Below, in pieces: positions 25,155 through 32,925 of a DNA stretch of 46,494 nt. The notes beneath the pieces are model-generated. The model was not told the DNA's origin. It saw only the letters and a list, made by a program, of their open reading frames with translations, and did not search any database. The DNA lies in assembly GCA_016793925.1 (NCBI GenBank), contig JAEULH010000014.1, positions 1 through 46,494 on the forward strand. Reading direction: 5' to 3'. The number at the start of each line of letters is the position of its first letter. The first letter of the stretch is position 1. Made by a program: the position numbers and the translations under genes. Source of the DNA: Rhodospirillales bacterium. GTDB taxonomy: Bacteria; Pseudomonadota; Alphaproteobacteria; Rhodospirillales; Defluviicoccaceae.

Positions 25155-25532
25155 ATGATGAGCGAACCGATCGGAAAGACGCGCTGGGCGATCGCCGAAG
25201 GCTACATCCCGCCATCGAGCACCGGCGACAGCCGCGAGATGACCAGTCACGAGACGGCATGCATTCTCAACGCCTCCGATCGCGACGCGAACGTTTCGAT
25301 CACCGTCTTTTTCGCCGACGACGAACCCGCAGGTCCCTATCGGTTCACCGTCCCGGCGCGGCGCACCCGTCACGTCCGCTTCAACGACCTGCAGGATCCG
25401 CGGCCGGTGCCGAAGGGAACCGACTTTGCCAGCGTGATCGAGTCCGATGTTCCCATCGTCGTCCAGCACACCAGGCTCGACTCCCGGCAGAGCGAACTCG
25501 CCCTGATGACGACCGTCGCCTTCTGCGACTAG
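25155..25532 (+). CDS. Sensory rhodopsin transducer (ASRT) family protein
   Basis: The protein has 125 residues, the length of the Anabaena sensory rhodopsin transducer, and is similar along its whole length: RWAIAEGYIPPSSTG, SHETACILNASDRDANVSIT, GPYRFTVPARRTRHVRFND, TDFASVIESDVPIVVQHTRL and DSRQSELALMT. It is a soluble beta-rich protein that forms tetramers in Anabaena. No rhodopsin gene is in the window. Comparative work has proposed that the wider family binds small molecules such as sugars and travels with carbohydrate genes; here it follows the mandelate-racemase-type enzyme, which fits that view. A GAGGGAGAACG sequence precedes the ATG pair. Confidence 0.9.
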   Translation: MMSEPIGKTRWAIAEGYIPPSSTGDSREMTSHETACILNASDRDANVSITVFFADDEPAGPYRFTVPARRTRHVRFNDLQDPRPVPKGTDFASVIESDVPIVVQHTRLDSRQSELALMTTVAFCD

Positions 25533-25589
25533 GCCGTCCTCTCGGCTCGATGCAGGTTGCGGCTGCAAAACCGCGGCCGCGAGCTTAAG

Positions 25590-25623
25590 AGGCCGCGCGC
25601 TCCTTGCATGCGTTGCGCGGCCT
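25590..25623. terminator. Hairpin between convergent ASRT and P19 genes
   Basis: AGGCCGCGC (25590-25598) and GCGCGGCCT (25615-25623) form a perfect 9-bp stem with a 16-base loop in the gap between convergent genes. The right arm reaches the stop codon of the P19 gene. There is no clear T run on either side, so termination strength is uncertain. Confidence 0.45.
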
Positions 25624-26140
25624 ACGGCTGCGGATAGTTGAAGGTGAACTCCTGGCTGAACGGCTTCCACCATTCCGGCACGCCCGTCTCCTGGTCCACG
25701 TGCCGCAAGAAACCTTGTTTCTCCGGCGACTCGAACCGATAGATCACCTTGTACTGGCCGGGCCCGCGCATCTTTACGTTTTCGGCGTAGTGCGGGCCGT
25801 CCTTGGCGGTCATTGGCCGCAAGGTGCCGGCGACGCGCCAGTCAGAGCCGATTTTTTCGATCGTGTAGCCGATGGTGAGATACGGCACCCACGCACCGTC
25901 GGGATAGCCGTAGATGTTGTCGGCCGTCGCGTGTACGTCGGCTTCGAGGTGGATAACGTCGGTTCCGTGCGCCATGTTCGCCGGCATCGGCGCCATCTCA
26001 ATGCCGATCAGGTAATTGGCAACGATCTCCATGTCGTGCTGCTGGACCGGGCCGCCGATGAAATACTCCTTGGCCGAGGCCGTACTTGCGCTTCCGACGA
26101 GAGCGACGCTCACCAGTACCGGCATGACGTTTTTTTTCAT
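25622..26140 (-). CDS. P19-like periplasmic iron-binding protein (FTR1 partner)
   Basis: The protein has 172 residues. A signal peptide ends at ASA (residue 23), followed by KEYFIGGPVQQHDMEIVANY and the methionine/histidine-rich segment EMAPMPANMAHGTDVIHLEA, DVHATADNIYG. This matches the P19/Tpd (FtrA, FetP) family, whose dimers bind Cu and Fe with His and Met ligands in the periplasm and help deliver iron to FTR1-type permeases. The ATG at 26140 has GAGGA upstream; a longer in-frame start would overlap the FTR1 gene and lacks the signal peptide position. It is the last gene of a cupredoxin-FTR1-P19 operon. Confidence 0.92.
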   Translation of the reverse strand: MKKNVMPVLVSVALVGSASTASAKEYFIGGPVQQHDMEIVANYLIGIEMAPMPANMAHGTDVIHLEADVHATADNIYGYPDGAWVPYLTIGYTIEKIGSDWRVAGTLRPMTAKDGPHYAENVKMRGPGQYKVIYRFESPEKQGFLRHVDQETGVPEWWKPFSQEFTFNYPQP

Positions 26141-26168
26141 CCGGGGATCCTCGCTCTTTATTTTCTTG

Positions 26169-27023
26169 TCAATGGGTTTCGCCGACGGGTCGGGCGGAGA
26201 CCGCTGTGCCCGGCGTCCGCGGGCGGGGGGCGAGCATCCGACCGAGCACCACAAGCGCAACGAGAACCGTCAACCACACGACGAGTTGCACGCCCATGGG
26301 CCGGTCGCTGTACCCGACCAGCGCATGAAGGGCTTGGCCGACAATGCCGTTATCCGGCAGGAAGGCCGACGTGTCCCATAGCGCATCGCCCCAGCTGGGC
26401 ACGACGTCGACTCTTGCCAGGTAGACTGCGGCCTGACCGGCCATGCCGGCCGCCAACAGCGCGATCATCCAGTTTGTGACCGAGAAGAGACGTTTCGTCG
26501 GTATCGTCAGCAGGCCGCGGTAGAGCAGCCAGGCGACCAACCCGCCAAGGGCGATACCGAGCGCGCCGCCGATGAGCAAGGCAAACGGACCCTCTGCGCT
26601 CGAAGCGGCGATACCGTACAGAAACAAGACGACCTCGGAGCCCTCGCGCAAGATGGCTATGGCGACGACGACGGCGAGCGCCAGCAACGATTTCCGTCCG
26701 GCGGCCACCGACGTACCCATCTCCGCCATCTGCTGAGCGAGCTGTCGGCCATGGCGCGCCATCCAGATGTTGTGCCATCCAAGCATGACAACCGCCACAG
26801 CTAGGACAGCGGCGTTGAACACCTCCTGCCCGGCGCCGGCCATGGCATCGGATAGCGTGCCGGCGAACAGCGCGACGAGGCAGGCGCCGGCCACACCGCC
26901 GCCGATCCCGAGCAGGATCCAACTGCTGCGACCGGCCACGCCCTTGGTCGCGGCCATGACGATGCCGACAATCAAGCCTGCCTCCAGGACCTCGCGAAAG
27001 ACGATGAGCAGGCTGGCCAGCAT
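26169..27023 (-). CDS. FTR1-family iron permease
   Basis: This 284-residue protein has seven or so hydrophobic helices. The two iron-translocation motifs are REVLE (residues 10-14) and REGSE (126-130), both of the RExxE type that defines FTR1/EfeU permeases. It brings iron across the inner membrane, with the P19 and cupredoxin partners acting on the periplasmic side. The gene begins 3 bp after the cupredoxin stop and ends 28 bp before the P19 start, so the three form a tight operon. The last 20 residues are a polar tail. A Fur-like site upstream of the operon suggests iron repression. Confidence 0.94.
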   Translation of the reverse strand: MLASLLIVFREVLEAGLIVGIVMAATKGVAGRSSWILLGIGGGVAGACLVALFAGTLSDAMAGAGQEVFNAAVLAVAVVMLGWHNIWMARHGRQLAQQMAEMGTSVAAGRKSLLALAVVVAIAILREGSEVVLFLYGIAASSAEGPFALLIGGALGIALGGLVAWLLYRGLLTIPTKRLFSVTNWMIALLAAGMAGQAAVYLARVDVVPSWGDALWDTSAFLPDNGIVGQALHALVGYSDRPMGVQLVVWLTVLVALVVLGRMLAPRPRTPGTAVSARPVGETH

Positions 27024-27026
27024 GGC

Positions 27027-27389
27027 TTACTCCTTGGTCGGTGTTTCGGCGGCGACGATCGTGCCCGTGGCGGTGTCCTCGTGGTATTCGCCGACGAAGC
27101 GGTACGTTCCAGGCTTAAGCGGCCCGACTGAAAGGGTGATCTTGCCGCCGGCCGTCACGATCTTCTCGACCTTGAGGTCGTGGCTTTCGAACTCCTCGGG
27201 CGTGTCGTCCTCGTTCACCACCTCGATCTTGAACCTTTCACCGGCCGGTACGGTGATTTGATCGGGCACAAAGCGGTGGTCCTTGAGGGTCAGACGTACC
27301 GGATCTGCGGCCGGATCTGCGGCATAGGCCGGGAGGGCGCCGAGGACGAGGAGGAGGAGAGCAACGTTCAGTCGTGGCATGGCTGGCAT
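27027..27389 (-). CDS. Cupredoxin-like periplasmic protein of the iron operon
   Basis: The protein has 120 residues from the ATG at 27389; an ATG at 27380 is equally plausible. The signal peptide (NVALLLLVLGALPAYA) is followed by VRLTLKDHRFVPDQITVPAG, then FKIEVVNEDDTPEEFESHDL and KPGTYRFVGEYHED. This fits the Cupredoxin_1 family, but the Cys ligand of blue copper sites is absent; Glu, His and Asp side chains are available instead. Relatives (FtrB-like) sit beside P19 and FTR1 and are thought to oxidise or hand over ferrous iron. The longer frame to 27440 uses TTG and would run through the Fur-like site, so it is rejected. It is the first gene of the operon. Confidence 0.85.
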   Translation of the reverse strand: MPAMPRLNVALLLLVLGALPAYAADPAADPVRLTLKDHRFVPDQITVPAGERFKIEVVNEDDTPEEFESHDLKVEKIVTAGGKITLSVGPLKPGTYRFVGEYHEDTATGTIVAAETPTKE

Positions 27390-27413
27390 CCGCGGGTGGT
27401 TCGATGGCCTGTT

Positions 27414-27432
27414 GATAATGAAAGTGATTTGC
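27414..27432. promoter_or_regulatory. Fur-box-like site between divergent iron genes
   Basis: The 19 bases starting GATAATGAAAGTG match the classical 19-bp Fur consensus at 14 positions by my hand alignment. The site lies 25 bp upstream of the cupredoxin start and 66 bp before the divergent membrane-protein gene, in an AT-richer patch. It could control either or both directions. Irr or another metal regulator is an alternative reader in alphaproteobacteria. Confidence 0.55.
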
Positions 27433-27497
27433 ATTAGCAAGCTCTATCGCTTGGGCGCCGCCGCCGGGGCGTAGCATGGCTCGGAGCCCGGACGGAC

Positions 27498-28019
27498 ATG
27501 GCCGACCCCAACGCCTTCGATTTCCTCCGCGTCCCGTCTCAGATCCTGGTTGCGCTGGACAACCGACCGCTGCACTACGCGCTCCAGCCCTGGCACCATC
27601 TGGTCAGGATGGCGCACATCCTGTCGATGGCGACGTTTTTCGGCGGCATTGTCCTGCTCGACCTCCGGCTTCTGGGCTTGCGCCCGGCATTGCCTGTAAG
27701 ACCGATGGCGGAGCATGTCCTGCCGTGGCTTTATGCGACCTTCGCGATCGCGGTCGGGAGCGGGTCGCTGTTGTTCCTCTACGATCCGGTCCATGTCGGC
27801 AGCCACGCTTACTTCACGCTCAAGCTCATCTTGGTAGCGGGCGGGCTGATCAACGCCGGGTTCTTTCACGGCACAGCTTATGTTCGGGCTCTGGCAACGG
27901 AATCCGGTATGCCTCTGGCGGCGAGGCTCGCCGGCGCCACTTCGCTCGTCCTTTGGACGGGCGTGGTGGTGTGCGCCTCGCTCAATATCGAAGCCGCGCC
28001 GAAAGTGCTGCTGCGGTGA
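27498..28019 (+). CDS. Four-helix membrane protein divergent from the iron operon
   Basis: The protein has 173 residues with four probable membrane helices: about 36-57 (VRMAHILSMATFFGGIVLLD), 73-95, 104-124 and 142-161. Histidines lie near the membrane faces (HYALQPWHHLVRMAH, VHVGSHAYF, FFHGTAYV), which could bind heme or metal. It looks like small uncharacterised membrane proteins (DUF6644-like), an assignment I hold loosely. It shares its upstream region, including the Fur-like site, with the iron operon, so a role in iron or redox at the membrane is possible. No clear ribosome-binding site is seen beyond CGGACGG. Confidence 0.75.
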   Translation: MADPNAFDFLRVPSQILVALDNRPLHYALQPWHHLVRMAHILSMATFFGGIVLLDLRLLGLRPALPVRPMAEHVLPWLYATFAIAVGSGSLLFLYDPVHVGSHAYFTLKLILVAGGLINAGFFHGTAYVRALATESGMPLAARLAGATSLVLWTGVVVCASLNIEAAPKVLLR

Positions 28020-28135
28020 TGGCGAGGGTCGGTATACCGCTCAAGGATGAAATGACGACTGCGCTCGCGTCCACAAGAGCGTTTTGAGCCTGCTGAACGG
28101 ATTCCACTCGAGCCCATAGGGCCAGGCGAAGCGAC

Positions 28136-29932
28136 ATGTCTCTCCCTATCGAAGATTATGCCCTGATTGGTGACACCCGCACCGCCGCGCTCGTCGGCCG
28201 CAACGGCTCCATCGATTGGCTGTGCGTTCCGCGCTTCGACTCGCCGGCGTGTTTCGCCGCATTGCTCGGTGAGGCGGAGAACGGTCGCTGGCTCCTCGCC
28301 CCGGCGGGCGGCCAGAAGAAGGTCCACCGTCGCTACCGCGACGCGACGTTGGTGCTCGACACCGAGTTCGAGACCGAGGACGGCAGCGTCCTGGTCACCG
28401 ATTTCATGGCCCATCCCCATCTCGACGGGCAGGTCGACATCATCCGCATCGTCCAGGGGCGAAGCGGCAAGGTTCCGATGCACATGGAGTTGACGCTCCG
28501 CTTCGGCTACGGCTCCATTGTGCCGTGGGTGCGCCGTCGCGAGTACGGCCTGCGCGCTGTTGCCGGACCCAACGCGGTGCGCTTTCAGTCGCCGGTCGAA
28601 CTCGTCAACAGCGATTTCAGGACGCTCGCCGATTTCGCGGTGGAAGCCGGCCAGATGCTGCCGTTCCGGTTCACCTGGGTGCCGTCGCACGAGTACGGGC
28701 CGCGGGTCGGCGATGTCGAGGACGACCTGGAGGATTGCCAGGCCTGGTGGCATGACTGGGCGTCGCAGTGCACGGTGGAGGGCGAGTGGCGCGAGGACGT
28801 TGTCCGCTCGCTGATCACGTTGAAGGCGCTGACCTACAGTCCGAGCGGCGGCATTATCGCCGCCGCGACGACGTCGCTGCCCGAACAACTGGGCGGCGGC
28901 CGCAACTGGGACTATCGCTTCTGCTGGATCCGCGACGCCACCTTCACCCTCGACGCCCTGGGCAATTCCGGGTTCATCCAGGAGGCGCGGGCCTGGCGGC
29001 AGTGGCTTCTGCGCGCGGTCGCCGGCCGGCCGTCGCAGCTACAGATCATGTACAGCGTCGTCGGTGAACGACAGCTCGAAGAGCGCGAGATCGCGTGGCT
29101 CCCCGGCTACGCGAACAGCCGTCCGGTGCGCGTTGGAAACGGGGCGCACAGCCAGCTTCAGCTCGATGTGTTCGGCGAAATCATGGACGCCTTCCACGAG
29201 GAGCGCAGTCATGGCGTTGCGCCGCTCGACGATGCATGGCGGCTGCAATGCACCCTGCTGACGGCGCTTTGCGAGCTCTGGCGCGAGAAGGACAGCGGGA
29301 TCTGGGAAATGCGGGGGCCGCCACGGCATTTCACCCACTCCAAGGTCATGGCCTGGGTGGCCTTCGACCGGGCGATCAAGGCCGTCGAGAATTTCGGCAG
29401 CGAGGGCCCGTGCGACGACTGGCGGAAGGTCCGCCAAGAGATCTTCGACGACGTCGTACAGCACGGCTACGACGAGAAGCGCAACTCTTTCGTCCAGTAC
29501 TACGGCGGCAAGGCCCTCGACGCGTCGCTGCTGATGATCCCGCTGGTCGGCTTCCTTCCGGCGGACGACCCGCGGGTCATCGGAACGGTCGACGCCATCG
29601 GCAGCGAGTTGTGCCGCGACGGACTGCTGATGCGCTACAGCACGGACGCCAAGGTCGACGGCCTCAGCGGCGGCGAGGGCGCGTTCGTCGCCTGCTCCTT
29701 CTGGCTCGTCGATGTGCTCTGCCTGCTCGATCGCCGCGACGAGGGTCGCGCACTGTTCAAGCGCCTGTTGTCGATGCGCAACGAGGTCGGTCTGCTCGCC
29801 GAGGAATACGACATCGCCGCCGGCCGCCAGGTCGGCAACTTTCCCCAGGCCTTCTCGCACGTCGCCCTGATCAACACCGCCAACAACCTGATGTCGCGTC
29901 GCGGCCCGGCTCACCGCCGCGCGGGCGATTGA
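28136..29932 (+). CDS. Glycoside hydrolase family 15 protein
   Basis: The protein has 598 residues. The N-terminal beta domain begins IEDYALIGDTRTAALVGRNG, then SIDWLCVPRFDSPACFAALL, typical of bacterial GH15. The alpha/alpha-barrel has NWDYRFCWIRDATFTLDAL, DSGIWEMRG (likely general acid Glu near residue 391) and LLAEEYDIAAGRQVGNFPQA (likely general base Glu near 556). No signal peptide is present, so it acts in the cytoplasm. Family members are glucoamylases, glucodextranases and trehalases; which one cannot be told here. With glgC at 35761-37017 it hints at alpha-glucan or trehalose turnover. It is separated from its neighbours by 116 and 136 bp and is probably monocistronic. Confidence 0.94.
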   Translation: MSLPIEDYALIGDTRTAALVGRNGSIDWLCVPRFDSPACFAALLGEAENGRWLLAPAGGQKKVHRRYRDATLVLDTEFETEDGSVLVTDFMAHPHLDGQVDIIRIVQGRSGKVPMHMELTLRFGYGSIVPWVRRREYGLRAVAGPNAVRFQSPVELVNSDFRTLADFAVEAGQMLPFRFTWVPSHEYGPRVGDVEDDLEDCQAWWHDWASQCTVEGEWREDVVRSLITLKALTYSPSGGIIAAATTSLPEQLGGGRNWDYRFCWIRDATFTLDALGNSGFIQEARAWRQWLLRAVAGRPSQLQIMYSVVGERQLEEREIAWLPGYANSRPVRVGNGAHSQLQLDVFGEIMDAFHEERSHGVAPLDDAWRLQCTLLTALCELWREKDSGIWEMRGPPRHFTHSKVMAWVAFDRAIKAVENFGSEGPCDDWRKVRQEIFDDVVQHGYDEKRNSFVQYYGGKALDASLLMIPLVGFLPADDPRVIGTVDAIGSELCRDGLLMRYSTDAKVDGLSGGEGAFVACSFWLVDVLCLLDRRDEGRALFKRLLSMRNEVGLLAEEYDIAAGRQVGNFPQAFSHVALINTANNLMSRRGPAHRRAGD

Positions 29933-30068
29933 AGGACGGCGATCGCCGCGGTCGCTCTCGGCGTTCGACAATTCGTAACGCGCCCTGCGAAACAGCGGCT
30001 ACCATGCGCGCGCAAAACCTCGCCGAAAGACCGGCGGGCGAGGGCGCGAGCATCGGAGCGGCGACAGC

Positions 30069-31538
30069 ATGAAGGCGATCGTCAAAATCATCCGCAACGC
30101 GGTCCTGCTTGCGCTCGCGGCCATGGCCATTTTCGTCGGGGTGCGCATTTACGACACCGAGCGCGGTCCGGCGCTCCAGCTCTGGCACACCCACGTCCCC
30201 GAGGAATTGGACCGCGACGCCCTCGATCGGGCCGACTGGGCGACGTACCTGGCCGCCGAGGATCGCGTCTTCGCCGACGTCGAGAGCAATGTCAGCAATG
30301 CCTTGCCGGCCGAAGCGCGCACGGCGTCCGACCGCTACTTCGCCGACAGCCCGCTTCATCCCGCCAGGTTCGCCCGCGACTGGAACCGCTCGTTCATCCT
30401 CGAGCCGGCAGGGGAGCCGAAAGGCGCCGCCGTCTTCCTCCACGGCCTTACCGACTCGCCCTACAGCATGCGCACGCTCGCACGCCTCTACCAGGATCGC
30501 GGCTTCGTCGCCATCGTCATCAGGCTGCCGGGACACGGCACCGTGCCGGCCGGCCTGACCGAGGTGGAGTGGGAAGACTGGCTCGCCGCCAGCAGGCTCG
30601 CCATCAGAGAGGCGAGGCGGCGCGTCGGACCCGACAAGCCGTTGCATCTCATCGGCTACTCCAACGGCGGGGCGCTCGCCGTGAAGTGCGCGCTGGACGC
30701 GCTCGACGACGATCGCCAGGTCGGGCCTCTGCCGCGAGCGGACCAGATCATCCTGATTTCGCCGATGATCGGCATTACCGCGTTCGCCCGTTTCGCCGGC
30801 CTCGCCGCCCTGCCGGCGTTTCTCCCGGCATTCGCCAAGGCCGCCTGGCTGAGCATCGTGCCGGAAATCAATCCCTTCAAATACAATTCCTTTCCCGTCA
30901 ACGGCGCGCGTCAAGCGCACCGCCTGACGCGGGTCCTCCAGCAGCAGATCGCTGCGCGCGCGCAACGCGGGAGCCGGGGGACCCTCGACGGCCTGCCGCC
31001 GATCCTGACCTTCCAGTCCGTCGAGGATTTTACGGTCGACACCCGGGCGCTGGTCTCGTCGCTCTACTCACAGTTGCCCGCGAACGGCAGCGAACTCGTC
31101 CTCTTCGACCTCAACCGGGCGGCGGCGCTGAGCCCGCTGCTCCGGCGTGACGCCGACCTGCGCGTCTCTCTCCTGCTTCCACCGTCGCCGCGTCGCTATC
31201 GAACGGTTGTCCTGACCAACGCCGGCGCGGACACCCTACAGATGAGCGAGCGCGTCGTTGAAGCCGGCGAGACCGCGGAGGCCAGTCGGCCGCTGGACAT
31301 GACCTACCCGGCGGACATCTTCTCGCTCTCGCATGTCGCGCTGCCCTTCCCGCCGTCGGACCCCCTTTACGGCTTCGCGCCGGACGATGCCGAGGACTTC
31401 GGCATCCGCCTGGGGACGGTCGCGTCGCGCGGCGAAATCGGCGTCCTCCTCGTCAGCCTCGATACGCTGATGCGAATCAACTCCAATCCCTTCTTTGCCT
31501 ACCTTAGTGACCGCGTCGCCGGCACGATTCCGCCCTGA
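30069..31538 (+). CDS. Membrane-anchored alpha/beta hydrolase (lysophospholipase-like)
   Basis: The protein has 489 residues. A membrane anchor or uncleaved signal lies at residues 8-26 (IIRNAVLLALAAMAIFVGV). The hydrolase core has AVFLHGLTDSPYSMRTLARL, RLPGHGTVP and the nucleophile elbow GYSNGG (Ser198). A likely acid follows in the QSVEDFTVDTRAL region, and a late His in SLSHVALPFPPSDPLYG. The length is well above a minimal hydrolase of about 280, the surplus being on the C-terminal side. It resembles serine aminopeptidase/lysophospholipase-type proteins; the substrate is unknown. It follows the GH15 gene by 136 bp, and there is no strong ribosome-binding site beyond GGAGCGGCGACAGC. Confidence 0.82.
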   Translation: MKAIVKIIRNAVLLALAAMAIFVGVRIYDTERGPALQLWHTHVPEELDRDALDRADWATYLAAEDRVFADVESNVSNALPAEARTASDRYFADSPLHPARFARDWNRSFILEPAGEPKGAAVFLHGLTDSPYSMRTLARLYQDRGFVAIVIRLPGHGTVPAGLTEVEWEDWLAASRLAIREARRRVGPDKPLHLIGYSNGGALAVKCALDALDDDRQVGPLPRADQIILISPMIGITAFARFAGLAALPAFLPAFAKAAWLSIVPEINPFKYNSFPVNGARQAHRLTRVLQQQIAARAQRGSRGTLDGLPPILTFQSVEDFTVDTRALVSSLYSQLPANGSELVLFDLNRAAALSPLLRRDADLRVSLLLPPSPRRYRTVVLTNAGADTLQMSERVVEAGETAEASRPLDMTYPADIFSLSHVALPFPPSDPLYGFAPDDAEDFGIRLGTVASRGEIGVLLVSLDTLMRINSNPFFAYLSDRVAGTIPP

Positions 31539-31771
31539 GCAGGTGCAGCGCAATCCCGGCGCCGACGCACGGCGCTCCGCGGCCCATCGCTGCATTGCAC
31601 CGTCGTAACTTGACGACCACACCAGGGTAGGGAACATCGCCGCGACACCGACGTTTACGCCGCGGGCCGCCTCGGGCCGGCGGCGGCGCGTTCAGGTCCT
31701 GCGGCGCAGGACACGGTGGCGGCGGTCGGTGGATGCCGGGCTGCGCGCCAGCACCTTGCAGAGGAGAGATC

Positions 31772-31957
31772 ATGATCAGTTGGATCGACTTTCGCGACTT
31801 CTTCGAGATCAACACGGGCCTGTACGGCAGCAGCCAGGCCCCGCTGCCGCCTGCCGACATGATGGTGGCCCTGATGACGATCGCGCGGGCTTCCCATGAG
31901 GTTGCCGACGAGCGCGATGCCCTGCTGCCGCTCGAGGATCGGCGCAAGGTTGCGTGA
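31772..31957 (+). CDS. Small unknown protein (61 aa)
   Basis: The ATG at 31772 is preceded by GAGGAGAG, the best ribosome-binding site in this part of the window, which argues that the short frame is real. The product begins MISWIDFRDFFEINTGLYGS, continues with a Pro-rich turn and a helix (ADMMVALMTIARASHEVADE), and is acidic with no membrane segment or signal. I know no family for it. A weak -35-like TTGACG lies at 31610-31615. It stands between the alpha/beta hydrolase and a small membrane protein on the same strand. Confidence 0.6.
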   Translation: MISWIDFRDFFEINTGLYGSSQAPLPPADMMVALMTIARASHEVADERDALLPLEDRRKVA

Positions 31958-32014
31958 CGCTGCTTCAGGCTGCCTGCGAAGGCTGAGGACGAAGGGGTTC
32001 GGCGGCCAGGGCCC

Positions 32015-32266
32015 ATGATTCGCACGATCATCTCGACGGCGCTCAAGGTCGCGATCGTCTGCCTGATTGTCGGCCTGATCCTTTCGGCGTTCGGCGTCGA
32101 CCCGTGGCAACTGTACCCGCGGGTCGGCGCCCTCGCCGACGACGCCGTCGGTGCGGTCGTCCGCTTCGCCTCCTGGGCGTGGCGCTACATCGTCATCGGC
32201 GCCGTCATTGTCGTGCCGCTCTGGTTCGCGCTGTTTCTTCTTCGCGGCGGCTGGCGGCGGCGGTAG
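32015..32266 (+). CDS. Small two-helix membrane protein (83 aa)
   Basis: There are two clear hydrophobic helices, residues about 6-26 (STALKVAIVCLIVGLILSAF) and 57-77 (RYIVIGAVIVVPLWFALFLL), with a short loop (GVDPWQLYPRVGALADDAVG) and a basic C-terminus (RGGWRRR). It resembles short alphaproteobacterial membrane proteins annotated DUF6460, an assignment I make from memory with limited confidence. The ATG follows CAGGGCCC. It converges on the PRC-barrel gene with 8 bp between the stops. Confidence 0.75.
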   Translation: MIRTIISTALKVAIVCLIVGLILSAFGVDPWQLYPRVGALADDAVGAVVRFASWAWRYIVIGAVIVVPLWFALFLLRGGWRRR

Positions 32267-32274
32267 CGCGCTGG

Positions 32275-32871
32275 TCAGTGCGGACGATCGACCACCACCA
32301 CCGCTTCGACGTTGCGCCCGGCGGGGAAGGTCGACTTCTCCGGCCTGATTTCGACGAAATCCCACGGCAGCGGGACCTGCGAGCCGCCTTTGGAAAGGAC
32401 GACATCGACGATTTGGCCATCGGCCGTGGCGCCGAGGCTGACGACCTCGCCGACGTGCTCGCCGAAACGGGTCTTTGCCGGCGCGCCCAGTATCATGGTG
32501 ATCAGCGCCCCGTTGATGTCGCCGAGGGTGCCGCGGGGCCGACCGGGGTAGCGCGTGTAGGACTGGTCGGCGTTCGAGAGCTTGACCTGCAGCGGATCGC
32601 GCTCGATCGTCACATCCGCCCATGGCACCCGGACGCGCTGCCCTTCGCGATCCCCGCCCGTAAGGTTGATGACGAAGTCGGTGATCTTCCCGTTGTAGCC
32701 GATCAGGACGTCGTCGATGTCGCCGAGCGGCCTGTCGTCGCCGCCGATCAGCGGCAACCCGACCACTTTGCCCGGCGAAAACGCGCTCCCTGCGGCGAAA
32801 GCCGGACCCGCGAGCAATGCGAGCGCGACGAACGCCACGATGAACGATGGGCGAAGCAGCTTCAACCTCAT
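32275..32871 (-). CDS. Exported PRC-barrel domain protein
   Basis: The protein has 198 residues with a signal peptide (residues 8-26, PSFIVAFVALALLAGPAFA). Two PRC-barrel-like beta modules follow: VVGLPLIGGDDRPLGDIDDV, with the typical VPWADVTI exit (about 33-90), and FGEHVGEVVSLGATADGQIV, then VPLPWDFVEIRP (about 135-185). In photosynthetic reaction centres and RimM this fold mediates protein contacts; exported versions in alphaproteobacteria are of unknown role and are often stress-related. The ATG has AGGTGA upstream. It lies 54 bp from the dehydrogenase gene on the same strand. Confidence 0.88.
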   Translation of the reverse strand: MRLKLLRPSFIVAFVALALLAGPAFAAGSAFSPGKVVGLPLIGGDDRPLGDIDDVLIGYNGKITDFVINLTGGDREGQRVRVPWADVTIERDPLQVKLSNADQSYTRYPGRPRGTLGDINGALITMILGAPAKTRFGEHVGEVVSLGATADGQIVDVVLSKGGSQVPLPWDFVEIRPEKSTFPAGRNVEAVVVVDRPH

Positions 32872-32925
32872 CGCTGATCACCTGACTCTTGCATCTGGAA
32901 GGCCGACGAGGCGATGCCTCGTTCG

